Origin: Patescibacteria group bacterium
Lineage (GTDB): Bacteria > Patescibacteriota > Microgenomatia > UBA8517
Assembly: GCA_022868165.1 (NCBI GenBank)
Contig: JALHYA010000001.1
Location: 76,937-111,948, forward strand
Length of the DNA: 35,012 nucleotides
Reading direction: 5' to 3'
In this document: piece by piece, positions 9,369 to 16,660 of the stretch
How positions within the stretch are numbered: the first letter of the stretch is position 1
Layout of the letters: the number at the start of each line of letters is the position of its first letter
Made by a program: the position numbers and the translations under genes
Notes under the pieces: model-generated
The model's input: the letters and a program-made list of their open reading frames with translations, nothing else
Database searches by the model: none
Told to the model about the DNA's origin: nothing

Positions 9369-10085
9369 ATGAGCACAATTTCAGACAAGGCTATTGAGTT
9401 TGTCAAAAAAAGTAAAAAATTGTTTGTTAATAAGTTTGCCAGCTTAGATATTTACAGTCCTGTTAAAGACCCGATAACATTTTTCATGGCTGGAAGTCCA
9501 GGAGCTGGAAAAACAGAGTATTCCAAAGGTTTTATAGAAAACATCGAGACAGAGGAAAAGGGAGCAAGAATCGTGCGAATTGACCCTGATGAAACTCGAA
9601 AAATTATACCTGGGTATACAGGCGCAAACGCTTGGGAGATACAAGCGGCGGCCTCGTTAGCAATCGAGCCCATACTGGATCATGTTCTTCACAATAATTT
9701 AAACTTTGTTCTAGATGGAACTTTTTCTAACTACGTAAAAAGTAAAAGTAATATTGAGAGATGCATAAAACATAGTAGAAGGGTTGGTATCTATTATATC
9801 TACTTGAAACCAGAGGTTGCTTGGGCATTTACAATGCAAAGGGAAAAGCTTGATGGTAGACGTATACTTTTAGAAACATTTATAGAGGATTTCTTCTTGG
9901 CAAAAGACAGTGTTCAAAAAATCAAAGATGAGTACGGCGATAAAGTCCACCTATATTTGATCTTAAAAGATGACGCGGGTACGGTCAAAAAAACGTTGTT
10001 TGAGGTTGTCAAAATTGACAGTTATATCGATAAAAAGTACAATAATAAGGACCTTGAGGAGTTATTGAAGAAAGTCCAGATATGA
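9369..10085 (+). CDS. Zeta toxin-like P-loop kinase
   Basis: FFMAGSPGAGKTEYSKGF Walker A; RIDPDETRKIIPGYTG; VLDGTFSN; typical zeta-toxin-family layout. Confidence 0.85.
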   Translation: MSTISDKAIEFVKKSKKLFVNKFASLDIYSPVKDPITFFMAGSPGAGKTEYSKGFIENIETEEKGARIVRIDPDETRKIIPGYTGANAWEIQAAASLAIEPILDHVLHNNLNFVLDGTFSNYVKSKSNIERCIKHSRRVGIYYIYLKPEVAWAFTMQREKLDGRRILLETFIEDFFLAKDSVQKIKDEYGDKVHLYLILKDDAGTVKKTLFEVVKIDSYIDKKYNNKDLEELLKKVQI

Positions 10086-10249
10086 ATTTCCTAGACTTGA
10101 TTAGATTCGGCAAAAAAGACAACTTCACCAATTTTTTCGATTATCCTGCCGCGAAGAGAAAAAAAATAATTGTAAGATCAGCCAGAAGAGGGGCTGAATT
10201 ACAGTTGGCATTGGTGAAAAGATACGAGATGAAGTACGGAACTAAATAA
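10082..10249 (+). CDS. 55-aa basic protein translationally coupled (ATGA overlap) to the zeta-like kinase
   Basis: Not in the ORF track; MNFLDLIRFGKKDNFTNFFDYPAAKRKKIIVRSARRGAELQLALVKRYEMKYGTK*. Confidence 0.65.
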   Translation: MNFLDLIRFGKKDNFTNFFDYPAAKRKKIIVRSARRGAELQLALVKRYEMKYGTK

Positions 10250-10326
10250 CGTACTTTCTTGCGTTGCTTAACAACAATTTTCTTCAATTAAGTCTTACAA
10301 GCTAGATTGTGCGATGCCCGCCCTTT

Positions 10327-10357
10327 GCGAAGCTATTCCACTCCCGAAGTGGAAGCG
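10327..10357. repeat. 31-nt imperfect direct repeat, copy 2
   Basis: CGAAGCTATTCCACTCCCGAAGTGGAAGCGT; contains TTCCAC/GTGGAA hairpin. Confidence 0.6.
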
Positions 10358-10390
10358 TGGAATTAAATCGGCGGGTGGAAAGAATTGGAG

Positions 10391-10471
10391 AAAAAGCTGG
10401 GGTGGGGAGAGGAAACGGGACACAAAATGGAATGAATCCAAATGTGTGCGTAACTTCGCCCCACCCTTTTT
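10391..10471 (-). terminator. Long-range stem with ~51-nt apical domain downstream of small membrane protein A
   Basis: GGGTGGGG (10400-10407) pairs with CCCCACCC (10459-10466), flanked by A5 and T5 runs. Confidence 0.5.
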
Positions 10472-10479
10472 CGAACCTT

Positions 10480-10695
10480 TCAGTGGCTGATCTTGTGATA
10501 GCTGGCGTTCGCCTTGAGCACCATAAGGGTAACGAAAACCCCCAACATGGCAAAGCTGATGGCAAATGCCGTGCCGAGCCGCACAAGCTGCCAGACGTCA
10601 TTGATGTCGACATCAAACCCGACCCAGCTGGCGAACAGCGTCCGAATGGCCAGAATGATGGCGACAAAAACGGGAACCCAGACAAGATCTTTCAT
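10480..10695 (-). CDS. Small two-TM membrane protein A (71 aa), paralogue of 11247-11462
   Basis: AAGGAGG SD; MKDLVWVPVFVAIILAIRTLFASWVGFDVDINDVWQLVRLGTAFAISFAMLGVFVTLMVLKANASYHKISH. Confidence 0.75.
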   Translation of the reverse strand: MKDLVWVPVFVAIILAIRTLFASWVGFDVDINDVWQLVRLGTAFAISFAMLGVFVTLMVLKANASYHKISH

Positions 10696-10708
10696 TGCAG
10701 GCCTCCTT

Positions 10709-10775
10709 AAGGTGCGAATTCCCTATTTAAGGGTAAAGGTATTCTAACATAGAAAAAATAGATATTCAACCTATA
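10709..10775 (-). repeat. 67-nt promoter/leader repeat, copy A (TTGAAT-17-TAGAAT)
   Basis: Same-length alignable copy at 11475-11541; -35 at 10764-10769, -10 at 10741-10746. Confidence 0.85.
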
Positions 10776-10801
10776 GTGGCTATAGATATTCTCCCCTATT
10801 T

Positions 10802-10810
10802 TGCTATAAT
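10802..10810 (+). promoter_or_regulatory. Extended -10 TGCTATAAT, 7 nt from ATG (leaderless geometry)
   Basis: TGCTATAAT then CTCCCAT then ATG at 10818. Confidence 0.55.
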
Positions 10811-10817
10811 CTCCCAT

Positions 10818-11147
10818 ATGTCCAAACAGGAAAGGGAGACATTCGAGCCGCAAGACCCCACGGCGGAGCTCTTTTGGGAAATAGATTTAAAACAGCTTAA
10901 TTCCCTTGTGGAAGGCTTGTTTAACTACAAAAATTTTCAAAGACTCCGAGAGGACCCTGGGGGCGCTCCCCTACCTTTTGATTTTGTTGCTTATTATCAG
11001 GAAACTTGCGAACAGATAGAGTATTACCTTTTTGTGGAAAAAACCGAGGAAAAGGGAAAATTTTACCTTACCGTCTCGCGCGGAGCTTCTCCTGTAATAA
11101 GAGATATCTTAGGAAGTAATCTACCGCCTGTCAGGTTTTCTTCTTAA
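10818..11147 (+). CDS. Hypothetical protein (start moved from GTG 10776 to ATG 10818)
   Basis: MSKQERETFEPQDPTAELFWEIDLKQLNSLVEGLFNYKNFQRL...; the longer ORF start lies upstream of the likely -10. Confidence 0.65.
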   Translation: MSKQERETFEPQDPTAELFWEIDLKQLNSLVEGLFNYKNFQRLREDPGGAPLPFDFVAYYQETCEQIEYYLFVEKTEEKGKFYLTVSRGASPVIRDILGSNLPPVRFSS

Positions 11148-11159
11148 ATGAAGAGATAG

Positions 11160-11231
11160 GGGATGGAGTGAACGGAAGCATGCTTGGAGGCAAGAAATGC
11201 CATCTAGGCACACAACCATCCACCCCATCCC
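11160..11231 (-). other. Long-range stem with 50-nt apical domain downstream of small membrane protein B
   Basis: GGGATGG (11160-11166) pairs with CCATCCC (11225-11231), GTG/CAC continues; inner hairpin CTTG-GAGG-CAAG. Confidence 0.45.
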
Positions 11232-11246
11232 TTGCCCGGGAGGCTC

Positions 11247-11462
11247 CTAGTTCTGGCTCCCAATCGCCTTCGAGATGACGGCAAAAGAGAAGCCGCCCAG
11301 CATGATCAGGCTGAGACCGAAGAAGAGACCGAGTTTGGCCAGCTGTTGGCCATTGTTGACGTCGATCACTTCGAAGTTCAGCCCGAGCGCCACGAACATC
11401 CATCGGATGATGGTGAGTATGGCGACAAGCGCCACAATCCAGAGAACGCTCCGCCGGAACAT
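11247..11462 (-). CDS. Small two-TM membrane protein B (71 aa), paralogue of 10480-10695
   Basis: GGGAGGTG SD; shares [VI]D[IV]N[DN]xxQL[VA][RK]LGxxFxxSxxMLGxF...KAxxS with protein A. Confidence 0.75.
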   Translation of the reverse strand: MFRRSVLWIVALVAILTIIRWMFVALGLNFEVIDVNNGQQLAKLGLFFGLSLIMLGGFSFAVISKAIGSQN

Positions 11463-11474
11463 CTTTCACCTCCC

Positions 11475-11541
11475 AAGGTGCGAATTCCCTGTTTAAGGGT
11501 AAGGGTATTCTAACACGGAAGAATCACTATTTCAACCTATA
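11475..11541 (-). repeat. 67-nt promoter/leader repeat, copy B (TTGAAA-17-TAGAAT)
   Basis: -35 at 11530-11535, -10 at 11507-11512; leader CCCTTAAACAGGGAATTCGCACCTT. Confidence 0.85.
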
Positions 11542-12193
11542 ATCCAGATGGCTTTCGGAAGAGATTCCAAAGCTTATATATGCTTATTGCCGAAACCACA
11601 GCCACCGCGAACCACCAGAAATAAACAAAGGGAGGAAAGTGGGAATCGGTGCCTATAAAGTAGCTATGTATGGCAATCAGAAAAAACACGAAATAATTTA
11701 AGATATGGAACTTTCGCCAATGGTCTCTCCACCATGGTTCGGTTCTAAGAAAAACGGCTAAAACAGCCGCGCTTACCAGCCAAAAGCCCACCCTGCCAAA
11801 AGTATAAAAAAATTCGGTCCTTGTTGAGCAAAGCACGCAAAAAGCCGTAAAAACGTAGAAGGGGTCAAAAACTCTCCTTGCAAAGAAATTAAACGTCAAA
11901 AATAAGAGCGGGTGTATCACAATAAGCGCGTAGGCAATTGGCCCTTCGATGATATGAAATTTAAAAACCCAAGGCCCCAATTTCTCTATTAGTTTGGGCA
12001 TCAAACTTCCCAAAACTATCTGGAAAAAAATCATGGTAAAGGCAACGGTGCCTACAATTCTTTGAAGAAAATTCATCAAGATTGTCTTATTGGCTAAAGC
12101 TAGCTTCCATGGGGTGTCCGAAAAAACAGTGATTGGTCCCAATAAAAGTAAAACCAGCCAGACCGCAATCCAGAAATAAGATTTTTTAAACAT
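11537..12193 (-). CDS. Ferric reductase-like transmembrane (heme b) protein
   Basis: MFKKSYFWIAVWLVLLLLGPITVF...FKFHIIEGPIAYALIVIHPLLFLTF...WRKFHILNYFVFFLIAIHSYFIGTD; His spacing as in ferric reductase TM domain; upstream part of the listed ORF lies in the tRNA. Confidence 0.75.
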   Translation of the reverse strand: MFKKSYFWIAVWLVLLLLGPITVFSDTPWKLALANKTILMNFLQRIVGTVAFTMIFFQIVLGSLMPKLIEKLGPWVFKFHIIEGPIAYALIVIHPLLFLTFNFFARRVFDPFYVFTAFCVLCSTRTEFFYTFGRVGFWLVSAAVLAVFLRTEPWWRDHWRKFHILNYFVFFLIAIHSYFIGTDSHFPPFVYFWWFAVAVVSAISIYKLWNLFRKPSGL

Positions 12194-12196
12194 CTG

Positions 12197-12268
12197 TGGA
12201 CGCGCCTGGATTCGAACCAGGGACCTTCGCAATGTGAATGCGACGCTCTACCGCTGAGCCACGCGTCC
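12197..12268 (-). tRNA. tRNA-Val (anticodon CAC), CCA not encoded
   Basis: GGACGCG TG GCTC AGCGGTA GAGC G TCGCA TTCACAT TGCGA AGGTC CCTGG TTCGAAT CCAGG CGCGTCC A folds as a complete cloverleaf. Confidence 0.95.
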
Positions 12269-12316
12269 TATATGCTTAATCTAATATTTTAACACTTTCA
12301 TCTTTTTCACAACAAG

Positions 12317-12345
12317 TTGACACGCCTCTAATAAGCTTATAAAGT
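12317..12345 (+). promoter_or_regulatory. Promoter TTGACA-17-TAAAGT upstream of guaB-like gene
   Basis: -35 12317-12322, -10 12340-12345. Confidence 0.55.
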
Positions 12346-12349
12346 TAAA

Positions 12350-12371
12350 TGTAATGATTCATATCATTACA
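12350..12371. promoter_or_regulatory. Perfect 22-nt inverted repeat upstream of guaB-like gene
   Basis: TGTAATGAT-TCAT-ATCATTACA, 9-bp perfect arms, 5 nt before ATG. Confidence 0.75.
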
Positions 12372-12376
12372 AAAAT

Positions 12377-13441
12377 ATGGATCAGAAAATTCCTTTAGGC
12401 TTCTCATACGACGACGTTTTGCTTATCCCCCGGCGTTCAAATATCAGCAGTCGCACGGATATTGACCTTTCAACCCAAATAACTCCACGAGTTAGGCTCA
12501 AAATTCCCCTAATAAGCATCAATATGACAGACGTAACCGGAGTTGAGATGGCAATTGCCATGGCAAAAGCGGGTGGCTTGGGGCTTTTGCCCAGATTCAT
12601 CACGGCAGAGGAGGAGGCCGACATGGTTGCCAAGGTCAAAAAGGCAGTCGGGCTTGCAGCGGCTGCAGTGGGATGCAGAAACGGGGCTTTATCGCGGGCA
12701 GAAATGCTTGTAAAGGCCGGTGCCGACATTTTGACTTTGGATGTTGCCCATGCACACATGGAAAGAGCTCTTGAGGTGACCCGTGAGTTAAAACAAAAAT
12801 TCGGCTCAAGCGTTGACATCATTTCCGGAGTTGTTGCAACTAAGGAAGGCGCGGAAGATTTGTTTAGGGCAGGAGCGGATTCGGTTAGGGTCGGAGTTGG
12901 CCCGGGAACGATATGCATTACCAGACTCGTAACAGGAGTGGGAGTGCCTCAAATAACTGCGGTAGGCTGGGCAGCTGAAGCCGCAAGAAGATGGAAAAGG
13001 ACAATTCTTTGCGACGGTGGAGCAAAAAATTCGGGAGATATAGTCAAAGCCCTGGCGGCGGGGGCATCTGCCGTTGTTGCCGGAAGCCTATATGCCGGGA
13101 CCGATGAAGCGCCCGGAGAAAAAATCGAAAAAGACGGGAAAACTTACAAAGTCTACAATGCTTCGACCTCGCTGACCGAAAAGAAAAATCACCTCAAACA
13201 TATGGGCGAGAAGCTTCCTCCAAATTATTCAAAACAAATCGAAGGAACAGAAAGCATCGTTCCATATAAAGGCCGTGTGTTCGGCGTTATCGAAAACCTT
13301 ACTTCGGGAATCCGTTCAGGCCTTTCCTATTGCGGGGCTAAAAATATTCCGGAACTTTGGAAAAAAGCCAAATTTATTCAGGTTACTTCAAACGGTGTAA
13401 AAGAAAACGGCGTTCATGATGTAATCACTACTAAAATTTAG
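12377..13441 (+). CDS. guaB: IMP dehydrogenase/GMP reductase family protein lacking CBS domains
   Basis: [61 protein letters not shown]; 354 aa. Confidence 0.88.
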   Translation: MDQKIPLGFSYDDVLLIPRRSNISSRTDIDLSTQITPRVRLKIPLISINMTDVTGVEMAIAMAKAGGLGLLPRFITAEEEADMVAKVKKAVGLAAAAVGCRNGALSRAEMLVKAGADILTLDVAHAHMERALEVTRELKQKFGSSVDIISGVVATKEGAEDLFRAGADSVRVGVGPGTICITRLVTGVGVPQITAVGWAAEAARRWKRTILCDGGAKNSGDIVKALAAGASAVVAGSLYAGTDEAPGEKIEKDGKTYKVYNASTSLTEKKNHLKHMGEKLPPNYSKQIEGTESIVPYKGRVFGVIENLTSGIRSGLSYCGAKNIPELWKKAKFIQVTSNGVKENGVHDVITTKI

Positions 13442-13462
13442 TTATGACATCCTTGGGATGAC

Positions 13463-13520
13463 ATATCAGCGTTCAATTCATCCCCGCAATTGATTGCGGA
13501 GTTTTCTTGAATGCTGATAT
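13463..13520 (+). terminator. Nested terminator: 14-bp outer stem enclosing a 7-bp hairpin
   Basis: ATATCAGCGTTCAA / TTGAATGCTGATAT (one G-U) around CCGCAAT-TG-ATTGCGG followed by AGTTTTC. Confidence 0.65.
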
Positions 13521-13523
13521 AAT
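13495..13523 (+). promoter_or_regulatory. -10 TATAAT (13518-13523) for lepB, 6 nt from ATG (leaderless geometry)
   Basis: GCTGATATAATTATTTTATG; -10 embedded in the outer terminator stem; -35 weak. Confidence 0.5.
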
Positions 13524-13529
13524 TATTTT

Positions 13530-14093
13530 ATGTTTAGACGTCTCGGGGCGTTTTTTTTGGATATTATCGAGGTAATCTTCATGGCACTTGCCCTGTTTCT
13601 GTTTATTTATCTCCTTATCCTTCAACCCCATAAAATTAAGGGCGCTTCAATGATGCCAAACTTTCCCGACAGCGAGTTTTTGCTGACCGATAAAGTCAGC
13701 TACCGTTTTGGCGAGCCAAAAAGGGGCGATGTCATAGTATTTAAAGCCCCGATTAACGAAAACGAAGAATTTATAAAAAGAATAATCGGTCTTCCGGGTG
13801 ACAAGGTTGAGGTTAAAAGCGGTAAGTTTTATGTAAACGACAAGCTTCTCGACGAACATGCTTATCTGGACGACAGTGTTTACACTTCGGGCGCCGATTT
13901 TTCCCAAGAGGGTACGGCTGTTGTTGTTCCGGCCGGAAAATATTATGTGTTGGGGGATAACCGTCCCCACTCGTCCGATTCCCGCTATTGGGGATTCGTT
14001 ACCAAAAAGGAAATAACAGGCCGCGCATGGCTAATTTACTGGCCGATAAATAAAATTGGGATTGTACAAAAAGTTCGGTATCCCGGACTTTGA
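13530..14093 (+). CDS. lepB: Signal peptidase I
   Basis: HKIKGASMMPNFPDSEFLLTDKVSYRFGEPKRGDVIVFKAP...FIKRIIGLPGDKVEV...YYVLGDNRPHSSDSRYWGFV. Confidence 0.97.
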   Translation: MFRRLGAFFLDIIEVIFMALALFLFIYLLILQPHKIKGASMMPNFPDSEFLLTDKVSYRFGEPKRGDVIVFKAPINENEEFIKRIIGLPGDKVEVKSGKFYVNDKLLDEHAYLDDSVYTSGADFSQEGTAVVVPAGKYYVLGDNRPHSSDSRYWGFVTKKEITGRAWLIYWPINKIGIVQKVRYPGL

Positions 14094-14097
14094 AGCT

Positions 14098-14946
14098 CTA
14101 CTCCTCGGTAACGGATTTGTACACTTTTTGAAGTCTCTCTTCGGTTTCTTCCAATCCGCCCTTAAAAATAAATGTAACTCTTGTTTCTCTTCTCGAACGG
14201 ACAAGTCTGACTTGAGAAGTTTTTCCGTCGGAATCGGGCGTAACCTTCTTTAATGCTTCCTCCATATCGGCCTGCATTTTATCGAGTTCCTCGGAAACGA
14301 TGCGCATGGCTTCTCTTCTAGCGAGTGGAGAAATCGGCTGTTTGCTCTTGGCTTTCATGCGCCTTGCCAACTCTTCCGCGCGCCTTACGGAGCCGGATTC
14401 CCTAAGAATTATCTTGTAGGCCTCGACCATCAAAGACTGGTCGTCAATTGCGGCCAAGGCTCTGGCATGCCCTTCCGAAATAAGCCCGGACAAAAGTCCG
14501 TCTTTGAGGGCATCGGGAAGTGAAAGAAGCCTTATCGAGTTGGAAACATAGGCTACCGATTTTCCTATCCTTACGGCAATTTCGCTTGTGGTTAGGCCGA
14601 ATTCGTGCATCAATCTTTCAAATCCTTTGGCCCGATCCAAAGCATTTAAATCGACTCTTTGAACGTTTTCCACCAAGGCCATTTCCAGCATCCCTTTGGG
14701 CGAAGTTTCCCTTATTAATGCGGGAACATGGGTTAATCCACCAAGTTTTGCAGCCCTCCACCTTCGCTCACCGGCAATAATTTGAAAACCGGCGGGAGTC
14801 TTGGCAACTACCAATGGCTCCAAGATTCCGTGTTCGCGAATTGAGTCTACCAAATCGACCAAGCTTTCGGGAGTTATTGCACCACGGGGCTGAAGTGGAT
14901 TGGGTTGAAGCTGATTTATTTCTATCTGTACGACTTCTTCGGCCAT
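14098..14946 (-). CDS. parB: ParB/Spo0J chromosome partitioning protein
   Basis: IEINQLQPNPLQPRGAITPESLVDLVDSIREHGILEPLVV...IIAGERRWRAAKLGG...ALVENVQRVDLNALDRAKGFERL. Confidence 0.96.
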   Translation of the reverse strand: MAEEVVQIEINQLQPNPLQPRGAITPESLVDLVDSIREHGILEPLVVAKTPAGFQIIAGERRWRAAKLGGLTHVPALIRETSPKGMLEMALVENVQRVDLNALDRAKGFERLMHEFGLTTSEIAVRIGKSVAYVSNSIRLLSLPDALKDGLLSGLISEGHARALAAIDDQSLMVEAYKIILRESGSVRRAEELARRMKAKSKQPISPLARREAMRIVSEELDKMQADMEEALKKVTPDSDGKTSQVRLVRSRRETRVTFIFKGGLEETEERLQKVYKSVTEE

Positions 14947-14947
14947 A

Positions 14948-15196
14948 TTATTTCGCTATAGACACAACAATTTTACCTAATCTTTGGCCAAATTTAACTA
15001 CTCCGCTACTTACCGCATAGAGCGTGTGGTCTCTTCCGACCTTTACACCTATCCCCGCTCCCATTTTGGTACCACGTTGTCTTACCAAAATCATTCCGGG
15101 GGATACATTTTGTCCAGTTGTGACTTTGACACCCAATCTTTTCCCTGCTGGGCTAATATGTTGTATGGTTTTACCTGTGGCCTTCTTTGTAGACAT
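14948..15196 (-). CDS. rpmA: 50S ribosomal protein L27
   Basis: GKRLGVKVTTGQNVSPGMILVRQRGTKMGAGIGVKVGRDHTLYAVSSGVVKF. Confidence 0.93.
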   Translation of the reverse strand: MSTKKATGKTIQHISPAGKRLGVKVTTGQNVSPGMILVRQRGTKMGAGIGVKVGRDHTLYAVSSGVVKFGQRLGKIVVSIAK

Positions 15197-15223
15197 ATGT
15201 TTTAGGGAAAGAAATTCAAACTC

Positions 15224-15252
15224 AATATAAAAGAAATTTTCACAGATGTCAA
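15224..15252 (-). promoter_or_regulatory. sigma70 promoter TTGACA-17-TATATT for rpmA
   Basis: Reverse strand: TTGACATCTGTGAAAATTTCTTTTATATT; ATG at 15196. Confidence 0.8.
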
Positions 15253-15279
15253 GAGTTCAGAAGTTTATAGATTGATACA

Positions 15280-15588
15280 CTAACGTTGTAACGAGATTTT
15301 CTCGATTAAAATTCTCGTGTATTGGGGTCTTGTTCCTATGTGTCTCCTGTAACGCGATTTGGCCTTATATTTGAGAACTCTTACCTTCTCACCCATCTCA
15401 ACATCTTTAAGAACTTTGATTTTTACTTTTGCGCCCTTAACCTCCGGAGTACCGACGGAAACTTTTTTCTCATCGGCAACCAATAGAATCTTAGGCATTA
15501 GTTCCTTGGCCGAAATTCTATCTACTAAAACCTCCTCTTTCTCCGAAACTTTATATTGTCTGCCTTTTATGTCGATTACGGCGTACAT
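15280..15588 (-). CDS. rplU: 50S ribosomal protein L21
   Basis: MYAVIDIKGRQYKVSEKEEVLVDRI...VLKYKAKSRYRRHIGTRPQYTRILIEKI. Confidence 0.93.
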   Translation of the reverse strand: MYAVIDIKGRQYKVSEKEEVLVDRISAKELMPKILLVADEKKVSVGTPEVKGAKVKIKVLKDVEMGEKVRVLKYKAKSRYRRHIGTRPQYTRILIEKISLQR

Positions 15589-15622
15589 AACTCGCAAATT
15601 TTACCCTTAAATCCGCCCAAAC

Positions 15623-16660
15623 TCAAGGCGAAATTTTCCTGGCCGATTTTGCGGCAATTCCAAGGGAAATCATTGTTGCCAAAAGCGACGAGCCTCCGGC
15701 GGAAACCAAAGGCAAAGGAACTCCGGTAATCGGCAAAATTCCCAAGTTCATTCCTATATGGACAAAAACTTGGAATAAAAGTACCGAAAAAAGTCCGGAG
15801 AGAAATGCGCGAGCCTGGGGATTTATTGCGTTTTCCATAAATTTTGTTATCCTCCAAAGAATGAAAAACTCTCCCAAAACCAATAAGATTGCACCTACAA
15901 ACCCCAATTCCTCCGCGGTTGCGGCGAAAATAAAATCGGTCTGTTTTTCTGGCAAAAACAAAAGCTGGGTTTCCGTCCCCTTCCCCAATCCCCTACCGAA
16001 AAATTTTCCGGAACCGACGGAAATCATGGATTGCAAACTGTTATATCCGCTTGCAAAAGAGGTAATTCTGTTTCTTTGATACGGAGCAAGAATCAGCCAA
16101 ATAAGGGGAATGAGTGCAATAAGCGCAGCTCCTCCATATACAAAATATTTTTTCTCTAAAGGTGAAGCGATGAGAATGCCCAAAAATCCGAATGCGGTGA
16201 GAACAGCAACACCCAAAGAAGGTTGCAAAGCGATTAGTATAAACGGGATAAAAAATAGCGCGATTGCCCGGAAAACTTTTTTAAGTCTAAGCTCCCGACC
16301 GGCCAAATAGTTTGCGAAAAACACCAATAAAAAGGGCCTGACAATTTCGGCTGGCTGGATATTAAGAGGTCCAAGTGTAAACCAACGAATTGTTCCTCTT
16401 GTAACCTGTCCGATAATTATCGGCAAAATAAGAAATATGAGACTGCCTATGTAAAAATGTCTGGAAAAAAGCGAGAGAACGTCAAAATCGATTTGGGCAA
16501 AAACAATATAGGCAATAAAACCCAAAATAACGTACAGAAAATACTGCGGAAAGATTTGCGGACTAATTGCCATCAACACCACCACTCCCAAAATAGACAA
16601 TATCGCAATACCTACAAAAAGAAGCAGATCCGGACCGAGAATGCTTGTCGTTCTTTGCAT
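15623..16660 (-). CDS. rodA: RodA/FtsW/SEDS family protein (RodA-like)
   Basis: GTIRWFTLGPLNIQPAEIVRPFLLVFFANYLAGRE...FLPEKQTDFIFAATAEELGFVG...LPITGVPLPLVSAGGSSLLATMISLG. Confidence 0.93.
   Translation of the reverse strand: MQRTTSILGPDLLLFVGIAILSILGVVVLMAISPQIFPQYFLYVILGFIAYIVFAQIDFDVLSLFSRHFYIGSLIFLILPIIIGQVTRGTIRWFTLGPLNIQPAEIVRPFLLVFFANYLAGRELRLKKVFRAIALFFIPFILIALQPSLGVAVLTAFGFLGILIASPLEKKYFVYGGAALIALIPLIWLILAPYQRNRITSFASGYNSLQSMISVGSGKFFGRGLGKGTETQLLFLPEKQTDFIFAATAEELGFVGAILLVLGEFFILWRITKFMENAINPQARAFLSGLFSVLLFQVFVHIGMNLGILPITGVPLPLVSAGGSSLLATMISLGIAAKSARKISP

Noticed and set aside
10309-10710. Plus-strand ORFs (10309-10710, 10514-10747) over small protein A
   Set aside because: Antisense to the paralogous small membrane gene, whose family, SD and promoter are supported
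11131-11513. Overlapping ORFs 11131-11469 minus and 11232-11513 plus
   Set aside because: Other frames over small protein B, which has paralogue support; compositionally implausible
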